A stretch of DNA of 64,000 nucleotides from Molossus alvarezi. Lineage: Eukaryota; Chordata; Mammalia; Chiroptera; Molossidae. Positions 1-9,889 of this stretch are shown here, piece by piece (the stretch's first letter is position 1; every line of letters starts with the position of its first letter). Under the pieces are notes generated by a model that worked only from the letters and a program-made list of their open reading frames with translations, was not told the origin of the DNA and searched no databases. Made by a program: the position numbers and the translations under genes. The DNA lies in contig CM073888.1 of the NCBI GenBank assembly GCA_037176705.1, positions 44,212,810-44,276,809 on the forward strand. Direction: 5' to 3'.

Positions 1-2
1 CT

Positions 3-80
3 ATTGAGCTGAAGAAAGAAATCATTGCCAAATATGAACACGTGTTCATAGGGCACACGTGTTTCGGATCTGTCTGCTGA
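3..80 (+). pseudogene. Frame-disrupted N-terminal HTH of the Tigger transposase
   Basis: Frame 3 reads IELKKEIIAKYEH at 3-41, the expected beginning of a Tigger psq-type helix-turn-helix. The continuation (SDLSAEYGVPKS-like) lies in frame 1 from about 58. The 16 bases between them include a short CACGTG...CACGTG duplication-like patch and shift the frame by one. A TAG at 49-51 in frame 1 and a TGA at 78-80 in frame 3 close both frames. This is visible damage to the transposase start. Confidence 0.7.
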
Positions 81-87
81 GTATGGC

Positions 88-1755
88 GTGCCAAAATCAA
101 CCATCTCTACTTTCCTTAAGAATAAAGCTGTTCTAAAGGCTGCCAATGTTGCCAAAGGTGTAACGCTGATAACTAAGCAAAGGCCTCAGATAATGGAGGA
201 AATGGAGAAGCTGCTCCTTATTTTCATTAAAGAAAAAGAGTTAGCAGGTGACAGCATCCATGAGGTCGTTATTTGTGAGAAAGCACTACAAATATTCAGT
301 GATCTGAACAAAGAAACACCTGGTACAAGTGGTGAAGGTGCTTTCACGTTTAAAGCCAGCAGAGGTTGGTTTGAGAATTTCAGACATAGAAGTGGCATAC
401 ATTGCGTCACTAGGCATGGGGAAGCAGCTAGTGCAAACCAGGAGGCTGCTAATAACTTCATTAAAGAATTTAGTGACTATGTCAAGGCAGAAGGGTTTGT
501 TCCTGAGCAGGTGTTCAACTGCGATGAGACCGGATTATTCTGGAAAAAAATGCCAGCCAACACCTACATAACCAAAGAGGAGAAAGCGCTACCAGGGCAC
601 AAGCCTATGAAAGATAGGCTTACTCTTTTGTTTTGTGCAAATGCAAGTGGTGATTGCAAGGTAAAACCCTTGCTTGTGTACCATTCAGACAATCCCAGGC
701 CATTCAAAAGGCACAATGTAATGAAGAGTAAATTGGCTGTGATGTGGCGGTCTAACACCAAAGCTTGGGTTACCAGACAATTCTTTACAGAGTGGGTGCG
801 TGAAGTTTTTGCACCTCGAGTGAAGGAATACCTGGCAGAAAAAAAATTGCCTTTAAAATGTCTATTAGTGATGGACAATGCTCCTGCTCACCCCCCAGCG
901 TTAGAGGAAGATCTAGTTGATGACTATAGCTTCATCAAAGTAAAATTCTTACCCCCCAATACAACCCCTATTCTGCAACCCATGGACCAACAGGTCATAT
1001 CCAATTTCAAGAAATTGTACACAAAGGCCCTCTTCCGGAAGTGCTTTGAAGTGACAAATGACACACAGTTAACTCTGAGGGAATTTTGGAAAGAACACTT
1101 CAACATCCTAAATTGTGTAAACTTGATTGACACTGCTTGGAGTAATGTCACTCATCGCACATTGTATGCGGCATGGCGAAAACTATGGTCCGAAAGGGAC
1201 AGTGAGGGTTTAGAAGCTGAGTCAGCTCCTGTCGTTGATGAAGATGTTGCTGTAGTTGATGATATTGTGGCCATAGGAAAGACCATGGGCCTTGACATTC
1301 AACAAGATGACATCAACGAACTTGTGGAAGGTCACGCTGCTGAGTTAACCGCCAAGGAACTGATGCACCTACAACAACAGCAGCAGAAGGATATGGTGGA
1401 AGAAATTTCTTCTGAAGAAGAGGAGAGAGTGGAGGATATTTCTAGTGGCCTTATTCATGAAATGTGTGCAAAATGGGCAGAAATCGCAAACTTTGTTGAA
1501 CAACATCACCCTGATAAAGTGGTAGCAAATAGAGCAGTTAACATTTTTAATGACAACGTTATGTCCACTTTCCGCAAAATTTCTGAAAGGAGAAAAAAAC
1601 AGCAAACAATTGAAAAATTCTTCCGTAAAGAAATCAGACAAGTAACTGCAGAGAAAGATTCTGATTCTCCTCAGCAAAAGATACAGAGAACAGAAACACC
1701 CGAAGAGCAGTTACCCTCTGTTTTTATTGAAGAGGACTCCCCTTCAAGACAATAA
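88..1755 (+). CDS. Tigger transposase ORF (CENP-B HTH remnant + DDE domain)
   Basis: This frame of 555 codons without an internal stop encodes a pogo/Tigger transposase, a cut-and-paste enzyme related to CENP-B, JRK and TIGD proteins. Numbering from codon 88: residues 1-20 are the end of the first helix-turn-helix (VPKSTISTFLKNK); about 25-115 form the CENP-B-type second DNA-binding domain (RGWFENFRHR); about 137-330 form the DDE domain. D146 lies in FNCDETG, D263 in LVMDNAPAH and D300 in ILQPMDQQ, so all three metal-binding acidic residues are present, with 36 residues between the last two. The C-terminal part is acidic (SSEEEERVEDISS near 445) and ends in a basic tail. Codon 88 is GTG and is not a real start; the frame opens after TAG at 49-51, and the first in-frame ATG is at 193. 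The upstream HTH codons are in another frame, so a full-length product is unlikely from this copy as read. Confidence 0.85.
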   Translation: MPKSTISTFLKNKAVLKAANVAKGVTLITKQRPQIMEEMEKLLLIFIKEKELAGDSIHEVVICEKALQIFSDLNKETPGTSGEGAFTFKASRGWFENFRHRSGIHCVTRHGEAASANQEAANNFIKEFSDYVKAEGFVPEQVFNCDETGLFWKKMPANTYITKEEKALPGHKPMKDRLTLLFCANASGDCKVKPLLVYHSDNPRPFKRHNVMKSKLAVMWRSNTKAWVTRQFFTEWVREVFAPRVKEYLAEKKLPLKCLLVMDNAPAHPPALEEDLVDDYSFIKVKFLPPNTTPILQPMDQQVISNFKKLYTKALFRKCFEVTNDTQLTLREFWKEHFNILNCVNLIDTAWSNVTHRTLYAAWRKLWSERDSEGLEAESAPVVDEDVAVVDDIVAIGKTMGLDIQQDDINELVEGHAAELTAKELMHLQQQQQKDMVEEISSEEEERVEDISSGLIHEMCAKWAEIANFVEQHHPDKVVANRAVNIFNDNVMSTFRKISERRKKQQTIEKFFRKEIRQVTAEKDSDSPQQKIQRTETPEEQLPSVFIEEDSPSRQ

Positions 1756-1967
1756 AGGTTGGTACAGGTACAGTAAATGAAACACAATTTACTGTACTTT
1801 ACAGTACATTTTATTTTATTTTTTTAAATACATACTGTACACTTTTATTTCTTGTTGAGACATGTTTTTCTACATATTATATACAAATTAGGCCAGTAAA
1901 TAGGCATTTTCTGGGGCTTGGAACGAATTAATCCAGTTTCCATTATTTCCTATTGGTTTCATTGCTT

Positions 1968-2027
1968 CGGTTCTCGAACAATTTGGTTCTCGACCATCCT
2001 CCTGGAACGAATTATGTTCGAGAACCG
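1968..2027. repeat. Subterminal inverted repeat of the Tigger 3' end
   Basis: A perfect 13-bp pair, CGGTTCTCGAACA at 1968-1980 and its complement at 2015-2027, brackets a third partial copy (GGTTCTCGACC at 1985-1995). The string GGAACGAATTA also occurs twice (1920-1930 and 2004-2014). Such repeated motifs in a transposon end are plausible transposase-binding sites; that role is inferred. Confidence 0.75.
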
Positions 2028-2072
2028 AGGTATCACTGGTATATTGTTGTAACACCACATGTTGTTCTAAAC

Positions 2073-2265
2073 CAGTGGTTCTCAACCTTTCTAATGCCGG
2101 GACCCTTTAATACAGTTCCTTATGTTGTAGTGACCCCCCAACCATAAAATTATTTTCGTTGCTACTTCATAACTGTAATTTTGCCACTGTTATGTCTTAG
2201 GCGACCCCTGTGAAAGGGTCGTTCGACCCCCAAAGGGGTCGCGACCCACAGGTTGAGAACCGCTG
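2073..2265. mobile_element. SPIN-like hAT MITE (non-autonomous), complete with 8-bp TSD
   Basis: The element starts CAGTGGTTCTCAACCT and ends with the complement of CAGCGGTTCTCAACCT, giving terminal inverted repeats that match at 15 of 16 positions. Its right end carries a GC-rich palindromic block (GGGTCG...CGACCC) and the string GGCGACCCCTGTGAAAGGG, as in the SPIN ('space invader') hAT family and the related rodent URR1 repeats. It is flanked on both sides by TTCTAAAC (2065-2072 and 2266-2273), a perfect 8-bp duplication typical of hAT insertion. It has no coding capacity, so it must have been moved in trans. Confidence 0.85.
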
Positions 2266-2330
2266 TTCTAAACACTGCTACTGTATATTGCTTATGAATA
2301 CATACTTGTGTATTAAAAGTATAAAAGTAC

Positions 2331-2555
2331 AGCCCGGCCAGTGTGGTTCAGTTGGCTGGAGCATTGTCCCACGCCCCAAGAGGTTGCCAGTACACTCCCC
2401 AGTCAGGCACATACCTGGGTTTCCAGTTCCATCTACAGTGGGGGCTCGAACGGGAGGCAACTGATTAATGTTTCACTCTCACATGGATGTTTTTCTCTCT
2501 CTTTCTCTCCTTTCCCTTCTCTCTAAAATCCGTAAAATGCATCCTCCAGTGTGGA
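2331..2555 (+). mobile_element. VES SINE, + orientation (outermost of a nest of three)
   Basis: tRNA-like head (CAGCCCGGCCAGTGTGGTTCAGTTGG), CCCCAGTCAGGCACATACC body and CT-rich 3' part ending in TAAAATCC. Its degraded hairpin tail at 2544-2555 was the target for the next SINE. Confidence 0.8.
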
Positions 2556-2788
2556 TTTTTTTTTTAATCCTCACCCGAGGATATTTTTCTATTCATCTTC
2601 AGATAAAGTGGGACGGAGGGAGAGAGAGAAACATCGATGAGAAAGAGACACATCAACGATCCCTCACGATCCCAACCAGGGCCAGGGATGAACCGCAACC
2701 GAGGTACATGCCCTTGATGGGAATCAAACCCGTGACTCATTGGTCCCTGGGCCGACACTCTAACCACTGAACCGAACCAGCCAGGGCT
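2556..2788 (-). mobile_element. VES SINE, - orientation (second in nest)
   Basis: Read on the minus strand it starts AGCCCTGGCTGGTTCGG and ends in the TCCTCGGGTGAGGA hairpin and an A tail (T run at 2556-2565). The flanks CCAGTGTGGATTTTT (2546-2560) and CCAGTGAGGATTTTT (2789-2803) are its target duplication with one change. Confidence 0.9.
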
Positions 2789-2804
2789 CCAGTGAGGATT
2801 TTTA

Positions 2805-3023
2805 TTTTTATTTTTAAAAATGTTTTTATTTATTTTTTAGAGAGAGAGGAAGGGAGAGAGGTAGAAACATTGATGTGAGAGAGAGACATCGATGGCTGCC
2901 TCCTGCACACCCTCGACTGGGGATCGAGCTCAGAACCCGGCCATGTGCCCTGACCGGGAATGGAACCGGGACCTCTCAGTCCATGGGACGATGCCTACTC
3001 CACTGAGCCACACTGGCCGGGCT
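2805..3023 (-). mobile_element. VES SINE, - orientation (innermost, youngest in nest)
   Basis: Minus-strand head AGCCCGGCCAGTGTGGCTCAG at 3023 and A/T-rich tail near 2805-2840. It split the duplication left by the previous SINE: CCAGTGAGGATTTTTA is at 2789-2804 and again at 3024-3039. This gives the insertion order 2331 copy, then 2556 copy, then this one. Confidence 0.9.
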
Positions 3024-3424
3024 CCAGTGAGGATTTTTAAAAAAATAGAAGTAAGATAAAAGTATAAAAGCATTCCTGTAAATGATACACAAATTTCAGG
3101 ATAGCAAACTTCAGGAGGACAAGTGGGCAAAGGAACACAGGAGCTTTAATGACATAGCAATGTTTACTTGTTTTTTTAAAAAGAGTGAGAAAATGAGATA
3201 CAAAGCAGATACAGCAATAAAGCTTGGTAAATGCAAACATGGGTATTTTGTTTTTCTCTACTCTTTCTGTATGCTTAGAATATGGAATAATTCATCTTTT
3301 AAAATAAAGTGAGTGCATACGATTCCATTACACTGTCTCAGTAGGATGCCTGGGTAAGTGGACCAATCCTGGGGAAATTTTGTACCAGTGAACTTGACTT
3401 CTTTAGTCCTTTGGGGCTAACAGA

Positions 3425-3535
3425 AGACTCACAGGACTTAGAGTCAGAGGCCCGCCTTCAAGTTCCAGAGACTCTACTACCTGGACGGCCAGACACAACT
3501 CTGTTACCTTTGCTTTTCTGTCACAGGTAGTTTTG
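3425..3535 (+). repeat. MIR fragment (probable)
   Basis: ACTTAGAGTCAGAGGCCCG and CAAGTTCCAGAGACTCTACTA resemble the central part of the ancient tRNA-derived SINE MIR. Diverged; only the core is recognisable. Confidence 0.4.
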
Positions 3536-3554
3536 TTTTTGTTTTTTGGTTTTG

Positions 3555-3710
3555 GTTTTTTATTGAGGTAATAATGGTTAATGACAGAATATAGGTTGCA
3601 GATGTACAACCTTATAATTTTATATCTGTATACCATAGCATGCTCACCAAAAAGTCTAGTTTTCACCCATCACCTTATATTTGACCCCCTTTATCCATGT
3701 GGCATATGAG
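3555..3710 (-). mobile_element. Old L1 3' end fragment
   Basis: TTTTTTATTGAGGTAATAATG followed by GCATGCTCACCAAAAAGTCTAG and CACCCATCACC is the reversed 3' terminus of a mammalian-wide L1M element. Diverged by small deletions. From about 3711 to 4266 nothing recognisable was seen. Confidence 0.5.
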
Positions 3711-4369
3711 AGCCCTAAGAAAATGTTAAACTCACTGCCCCATTAGGAAGTAATTTGATAAACATGTCTCCTCCGAGTTGCTAATGCCACCTCTGGCAAT
3801 GGGCTTAATATGTGACTCTCTTAGGCTGCGTCCATTAGCACTTGCTCTGTTGCCAGTGCCAGAAAACCCATCTCAACCAGCTTACAGGAAGCTGCTGGCT
3901 CCCGCAGACAAGGTCCAGCAATCTGGGCGGAGCTGGCACAGGTTGGTCCAGAGCCTCGCACCACAGCACTGGGTTGGCTGCATTTCTCAATTTCACACCG
4001 TGTCTCTGAGCTTCATCCCCAGGATGGATCTCCTGGTAGAAGCAAACCTCAGAGCCTCAAACCACTGGATTCAGCAAAAGAAAAAGTTTCTCTTCCTCTC
4101 TCCTTTCACTAAAATGGAAGCTTCCAAGAACCTTGTTTGTCTCCTGTCATCACAGGATCTCTGGCATCAACAACAACACCTGTGCGTGGAATCTGCTCAG
4201 CGACACCTTTAGTGTGTTATTACATAAACCTCAATGATGCGAAATGAATTCACCTTCATTTGCTTCATTTTTAAATTTGTATTTAAAAATAAAGGTCGCA
4301 CACACATATATGTATACCATATATGTGTACTATATATACTTATGATGTATAATATTGTAGTTGTCACCC

Positions 4370-4720
4370 ATAAACACATCACCCTGGAAGTTGCATTGAC
4401 CAATGTGCTTCCCTTTCTGATGCCTGTTTCCGCCTTTCAGAAGGAACCACTACCCTGAATGCTATCAGTGTGTTGTCTTTTTAAATAGTCGTTGTATATG
4501 TATCCTAAACACACACTATTGATTATACATACTTCGAGCTTTGTAAAAGTGATTTCATTTTCTAGGACTTGCTTCTGTTGTTTTCACTCAACATCATGTT
4601 TATAAATATCATTTGTGTAGTTAAGTATAACTATAGCTGTTGCTTCTCACTGCTGAGTTAAATTCCATTATGTGAATAGATCAAAAATGTTTATGCTCTC
4701 TTTTATGCTTTCTGTGCTAT
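4370..4720 (-). mobile_element. Old L1M 3' UTR fragment
   Basis: TTCAGAAGGAACCACTACCC, TTTTCACTCAACATCATG and AATTCCATTATGTGAATAGA are landmarks of antisense L1M 3' sequence in their expected order. Highly diverged, inert. Confidence 0.55.
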
Positions 4721-4769
4721 GTAAAATTAAAACTGCTCACAAAATAAACAAATTAATTTTTAAAATATT

Positions 4770-4976
4770 AATTTTTTTTCTTTATTGTTATTAGAGAGAG
4801 AGAGGAAGGGAGACAGAAACACTGATGAGAGAGAACATCGACTGACCACCTCCTGCATGCCCCCCCACTGGGGATCAGGCCCACAATCTGGGTACAGTGC
4901 CCTGACTGGGGAATCAAACTGGTGACCTCTTGGTACATGGGTCAATATTCAACCACTGAGCCACACCGGCGACACT
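4770..4976 (-). mobile_element. VES SINE, - orientation (diverged)
   Basis: Minus-strand head near 4976 (GTGTCGCCGGTGTGGCTCAG), GAGAGAGAG tract and T-rich tail at 4770-4795. It has the shorter VES form without a clear hairpin tail. Confidence 0.8.
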
Positions 4977-6465
4977 AAAACAATATTTTAAAGGCAACAT
5001 TGGTTCTGGTTGGTCTAAGAGTTACTGCTTTAAAGAAAGACCTAGTACATAAAAGTTCAAATTTACACCAAAACTGTAGAACAGATGATCATCATGTTCC
5101 AAAGATGTTCTTTGCTTTACAAAAGGCTAAACCTTGAGATTCTTTTAAATAGCAAATGTCTCCAGTCTATTACCATAGAGTTCTATTTACCATCCTAGGT
5201 TTCCCTGGTTCTCTCCCCAGGAGCACATGGGTATGTAAAATGAGAAACCACTCTGTATTCAGACAAGTGACAGAAGTAGGCAGTCTTAAATGTGTGCTGC
5301 CAAGGGATAGAAGGGGAGGAGTCTGTCATCTATTTCCTAAAGTAGGAGCATGAGAGACACACCTGTTTCCTTTTTGTTGGAGTTGGCTCGACGTACTAAC
5401 CCGTCTCTGATTCTGACAGCTGAGTTGCAGCTCCATTTCTTGCCTAACTCTGGCTGTTTTCCTCTGAGTAATGTCACTTTTTTTTTTTCTTTTTGTAGAA
5501 GTGTTGAGATTTAATACTTCCATCGGGATGAGCTCATTGGATACTCACATTCTGCTTAGATTGTGCAGTGGCCACATGGAAAGTTGTAGTAGGATTTCCG
5601 AGCAAAAGATAGTAACATTGACATGGGAGCTTGGAAGTTATGAATATGAAACTGAACACAGTAAATTCTGCTTTAATACTGATTTGTGAAAAATGGGACA
5701 GGAGATTTTGAGCAGTTGGTTGAAAATATTATAAAGCAGTTTTATTCAAAGAAAATTAAAGATATGTAAATGCCCTGATTTATTTTAGCTTTAAGGCGTT
5801 TTCTTGAAAACCAGAGACAAGTTTTTTGGGGGGAAGGGAGCTAAATGATACAACTGAACATTTTAGAAGAATCGTTCATTTTATTGTTCTCTTTTGCTTT
5901 TTCTGTCCCTGTGGCCTTTAGCTTCTTTACCCCTCTTTTCTATCTGTTCTCTCCTGCTTCTCCTCAGTATCTCTTGCATTGACTGCTTCAGGCCTCACTT
6001 AAACTCACCCTTATTGTTACATCCCACTCTCTTCCCTACCAAGAAAAGTGCATCAGACTGAAATTGGCAAGATATTTGACAGTTTTTCCTTACTGTTCTG
6101 ATGCCAGAAAAGGGGAAATGGCTATTTATACAGTCTGTTTCCACAAGCTGCTATTATATTATGGGCCAAGTGTTTCTTTCTTTTTTTAAACAATGATTAC
6201 TATTTCTTGATTGATTGACTACTTGGCAAATCGCACTGTACTAATCCAATCTGTGAATGAGTAGAACTTACTTAGATTTGGGCAGGGTTCAATTGAGCCT
6301 TCATTTGGATGTTCTGAAGTGAATTTTTAATTGTCGAATTTTGCTTACACCAATTGTAGTATGTGGTGTTTTACTATTTAGTTGAATCATACGACATTGT
6401 CATCTTTTATGTTGAAATTGTGAAATATCAGCAATGTCCGATAGTTCACCTTAATATAATCAAGT
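4977..6465. other. Non-repetitive intergenic DNA, no gene recognised
   Basis: No repeat family, exon signature or convincing ORF was recognised here. 5870-6060 is pyrimidine-rich. It may be unique sequence upstream of SRGAP1. Confidence 0.4.
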
Positions 6466-6469
6466 CCAA

Positions 6470-7015
6470 GCTCATACCACTCACCTCACGACAGCCAGTA
6501 AGTTGAGTGACAAGGTGTTGGGGCAAAAAAAGCAACTCTATTTGGAAAGCCAGAAAACTCAGAAGATGGGAGCCCTAGTGGTATCTCAGGTCCATCTTAA
6601 GGAAGTACAGAATTCAGGCTTCTTTTATGTCTGGGGGAGGGAAAAACAGAAGGGACAATAGGTGATTAATGACCACAGACATCTGGGCACCAGCAGGGGT
6701 CTGAGGAAGACTGTGAAACTTTTTTGTTCTTAGCCTGTTGACTCTAATTGATGTGAGTCTGGTAATGTGATTCCTGCAAAGATTGATAAACAAAGATTTT
6801 TGTACATACTTCCCTTAATCTCCTTGGGAGAGACACTTTCTGGTAAGAGCCTATTTTTATAAAACTCAAGCAGCAAGCAGAATTCCTCTTATGATTAGCA
6901 TGTCTGTATGCAAGACTAAGCAGAAGCTATTAAACCGAAGGCCATGGGAAAAGAGCAGGCTTGAACAAGATGGAGTCAGAGAGGCCAAGCATTTCACTCT
7001 GTCACACTAATAGAT
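6470..7015. repeat. Possible LTR-like repeat, family not identified
   Basis: The stretch has LTR-like texture: GGGAGCCCTAGTGG, TCTGGGGGAGGGAAAAACAG, TAAAACTCAAGCAGCAAGC and AACAAGATGGAGTCAGAGAGG near the right end. Termini and target duplications were not found. Low confidence. Confidence 0.3.
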
Positions 7016-7254
7016 AATAAATATTTGTTGATTAGAACTGAATAGACTATAGAAACTATTCCATAAAATATCTGAGGTAGTGTATAGGAGATTCAAACAT
7101 AATAAATTACAAAACAAACCCATTAAGACCAAAGAAATTCTCAATTAACATAGGAAGTTTAAATAAGGAGGTAAATAACACATAGATAAATACACTGTAA
7201 GGTCCTTCAAGATTGCGAGGGTTCTGTAAGAAACTTGGAAGTTCACTTGCTGCA

Positions 7255-7425
7255 CCAAAATAACAATGACAATGACAAGAACATTTATTTAGCACTTATT
7301 ATGTATATAGCTTGGTGCTAAGTGCCTTATATACACTTTGCATTTAATCTCTACCACAAACCTATTTGGGTAATTATTACCTCTATTTTACAGATGAAAA
7401 ACAAAATTTGTATTATCTTGGAAGA
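7255..7425 (-). repeat. MIR SINE fragment
   Basis: AACATTTATTTAGCACTTATTATG, GTGCTAAGTGCC and CTATTTTACAGATGAAAAAC are in the order of the reverse complement of MIR. Confidence 0.7.
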
Positions 7426-7619
7426 GCAAACAGCTCAGTTTCTTAGAGCTACATTAAATTGAAAAAAAAAGTATTGCTGATGTCAACATTGCTTGAGTAA
7501 GTGCAGCAAACCTTTTGTAAGGATATTCTTTTAATACTCCTCAGCCTTGGGCAAAGGTTCTGACTCAGAAGAATCACATGGGGATTTCCCCCCAACCGAA
7601 AATTTGGTCCCTGTGTGTT

Positions 7620-7885
7620 CTTGCTCCTCAAACTGTGGTCTTCATGATAGTATCATCAGCATGATTATTAGAAATGTAAAATCTCAGGCCTCACTCCAGA
7701 AGGCATCAGAACCTTATTTTAACAAGACTCCCGGGTGACTTGTGTGCCCATGAAAGTCGAGAAGTGTGGCTCTAAGTGTGGAAGAGGCCCCGTGCATCTG
7801 AATTCTAAACAGATTCTCAAGGTGATCCTGATGTAACTGATTAATGGTAAGATCACATTTTCTAAAACACTGCCCCAGGACCTGG
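7620..7885. mobile_element. hAT-Charlie MITE relic(s), MER5/MER58-like
   Basis: CCTCAAACTGTGGTC, TTAGAAATGTAAAATCTCAGG, AACAAGACTCCCGGGTGA and GTCGAGAAGTG match a MER58/MER5-type Charlie derivative. The part from 7790 (GATTCTCAAGGTGATCCTGATG) may be a second, overlapping copy. Exact family uncertain. Confidence 0.5.
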
Positions 7886-8158
7886 GACCAAAATGCAATC
7901 CTCTGAAAGCATTACTGTTAGCAATTTGAGAAGCCACAGGGTCAAGGAGTCAAAGACAACAGAAGACATGGGTGCACAACCATTGCTGTTCTGATGCTCC
8001 AGCTGGATCCAAGAATGAGACGTGGGATATTGGTAGAGCTACATTTACTTTCCCATCTCGATGGGTAGAGGAGATGAATCCCTTACAGAGGAAAGCAGAA
8101 TGGCCTACCTGGGACATGAAATTCTTAGATGCTGAAACCATAGCTAAAAAATTGTGTG

Positions 8159-8399
8159 GCCCTGGCCAGTTTCGCTCAGAGGTTAGAGCATCGGCCTTCG
8201 GACCAATAAGTCGCTGGTTCGATTCCAGTCAAGGGCACGTACCTTGGTTGCAGCTCACACCCGGCCCTCGTCGGGGTGGTGTGGGAGGCAACCAGTTGAT
8301 GTATTTCTCTCACATCGACGTTTCTCTCTCTCCCTCTCTATCTTTATCTGATGATAAATGAAAAAAATATCCTTGGGTGAGGATAAAAAAAAAAAAAAA
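8159..8399 (+). mobile_element. VES SINE, full length
   Basis: Starts GCCCTGGCCAGTTTCGCTCAG, has a B box (GGTTCGATTCC), a CT-rich stretch and the hairpin TCCTTGGGTGAGGA before an A run. TTGTGTG occurs on both sides as a probable target duplication. The long frame through it is SINE-derived. Confidence 0.9.
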
Positions 8400-9094
8400 C
8401 TTGTGTGAATTTGGCATTAACTTCTTAATGTGTGTGTATTAAACTTTTTTAAAAAATGATTTATATTATTAGCCACTGGGAAAACGTGAAACTTTAGTAA
8501 GGTGCTTGGTTTATTTTGTGGCTGCAAGGACCCCTACTTACTCCAGGGTATGTGGTCAGATTATATAGTAATTTTCACTTCCGGACACGTGGAGTGGTCC
8601 TGAGAGAAAAATACTAGCTAACAGGGTGGATTAATATGTAGCAGGGGTCCCACTGTCAGGCCCTCCAAATTTCTCACAACGTGCCCCTTAAAGAGTGGGA
8701 ATGTGGCAGGGGTAAGCTTTAGGCGGCAAAATGCAAATAGCCATCCCCGTTTCATAGCCAAGCGAACAGCCACCACAAGGTGGAGCAAAGGCACAGAATT
8801 AGAAACGCAGTTGCCTGTCTCCCAAAGTTGGGTCACCCTGGCTCTCTGGATTTTAAGTCAAAGGTATTCTCCATGTCCAGCTTTGTGAGGCAAAGTGGAC
8901 TCTTAAACACGGGACGGATAAGGAGAACCTGAACTGTGAAAAGAATAACTGACTTGTTAATCAGGCTGAATGGCTGGATCAGCAGAGCTTCACCAAGGGA
9001 AAACCACGAATCGGTCACACACATTTCCCTGCAGCTGAACCTGTTTCACATGTTTAAAGGGACCATAAGTTCATAGGAAGCACAATAGAAAACT
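8400..9094. other. Intergenic DNA, nothing recognised
   Basis: No repeat or gene signature was recognised between the SINE and the next MIR. Confidence 0.35.
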
Positions 9095-9300
9095 AGGAAA
9101 ACTGACCTTGGAGGCAAGCTGATATGGGCTGGAATTCTGGCCTCGGCAGGCCTTTACACGTTCGCTGAACTTCCCAGATTCTCATCCGTAAAATCAGGAC
9201 AATGCTGTCCACCTTGTGGGGTTCTTGTAAGAATGTATGCAAAATGCTTTGTTTAGTGGTTGGGACCCAATCCTCAGCCACTACAGAATGGTGGTTTATG
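9095..9300 (+). repeat. MIR SINE
   Basis: GGCAAGCTGATATGGGCTGG, TGAACTTCCCAGATTCTCATC, GTAAAATCAGGACAATGC and TTGTAAGAATGTATGCAAAATGC follow the order of a near full-length MIR. Confidence 0.65.
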
Positions 9301-9404
9301 AATATTAAGACATTAACATTCAAAAAAGTTTATTGACTGTTTATTGGACACCATGATAAAATCAAAGATAATTAAGATACTGTCCCTGAATTTTATTACT
9401 ATTA

Positions 9405-9485
9405 TTAATCCTCACCTGAGAATGTGCTTTTACAGGTTTTATTTTTATTTAATTAATTTATTTATTCTTATGGACTTTAGAAAGG

Positions 9486-9519
<34 letters not shown>

Positions 9520-9668
9520 GGATGTGAGAGAGATACATCAAGGTAACTGTATGTGCCTTGACCAAATGGAACCAGCAACCTAAGTATGTGCCCTGATGGG
9601 AAATGGTACCCACAACCTTCCAGTGCATTGGGATGATGCTTCAACCAACTGAGCCACACCAGCCAAGG
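9405..9668 (-). mobile_element. VES SINE, - orientation
   Basis: Hairpin tail remnant TCCTCACCTGAGAA at 9409-9422, then an AT-rich stretch, a (GA) tract at 9488-9516, and the tRNA-like head at 9668 on the minus strand (TGGCTGGTGTGGCTCAG). Confidence 0.8.
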
Positions 9669-9889
9669 GTTGTCCCTGAGTTTTAAATAGCTTTCTTTCA
9701 AAGAAGACTAAAACTGAGATAATAATAATAAGTTGCAGTTCACAGGTGCAAATATAAAATAAATTCCAGCAGCACCATGGATGCCTGATAGGAATCACAT
9801 TTAGATTTGACTACATAATCACCAAAGCAAGATGCTTGCTTCTGGTCTTTCTCTCCCCATGGCCAACATATCTTCCCACACTGCCAACA

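Larger units (their letters stand above)
1..2038 (+). mobile_element. Tigger (pogo-type) DNA transposon, 3' part, near-intact
   Basis: The window opens inside this element, so its 5' terminus is not visible. It holds a long transposase frame, then an AT-rich 3' untranslated part with short TACTGTAC-type repeats (about 1768-1850), and ends in a terminal block rich in GGTTCTCGAA motifs. The reverse complement of the end reads CAGTGATACCTCGG, fitting the CAG start of pogo/Tigger termini, and TA dinucleotides follow at 2040-2043, consistent with a TA target. The exact last base is inferred. A SPIN-like hAT element begins only 34 bp downstream. Confidence 0.85.

Noticed and set aside
2341..2420. 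tRNA-like A and B boxes in many places
   Set aside because: They belong to tRNA-derived VES SINEs, followed by CT-rich tails; no stand-alone tRNA gene with a cloverleaf was recognised.
3778..4212. ORF of 144 codons in intergenic DNA
   Set aside because: No family signature, no splice or promoter context, and composition like its surroundings.
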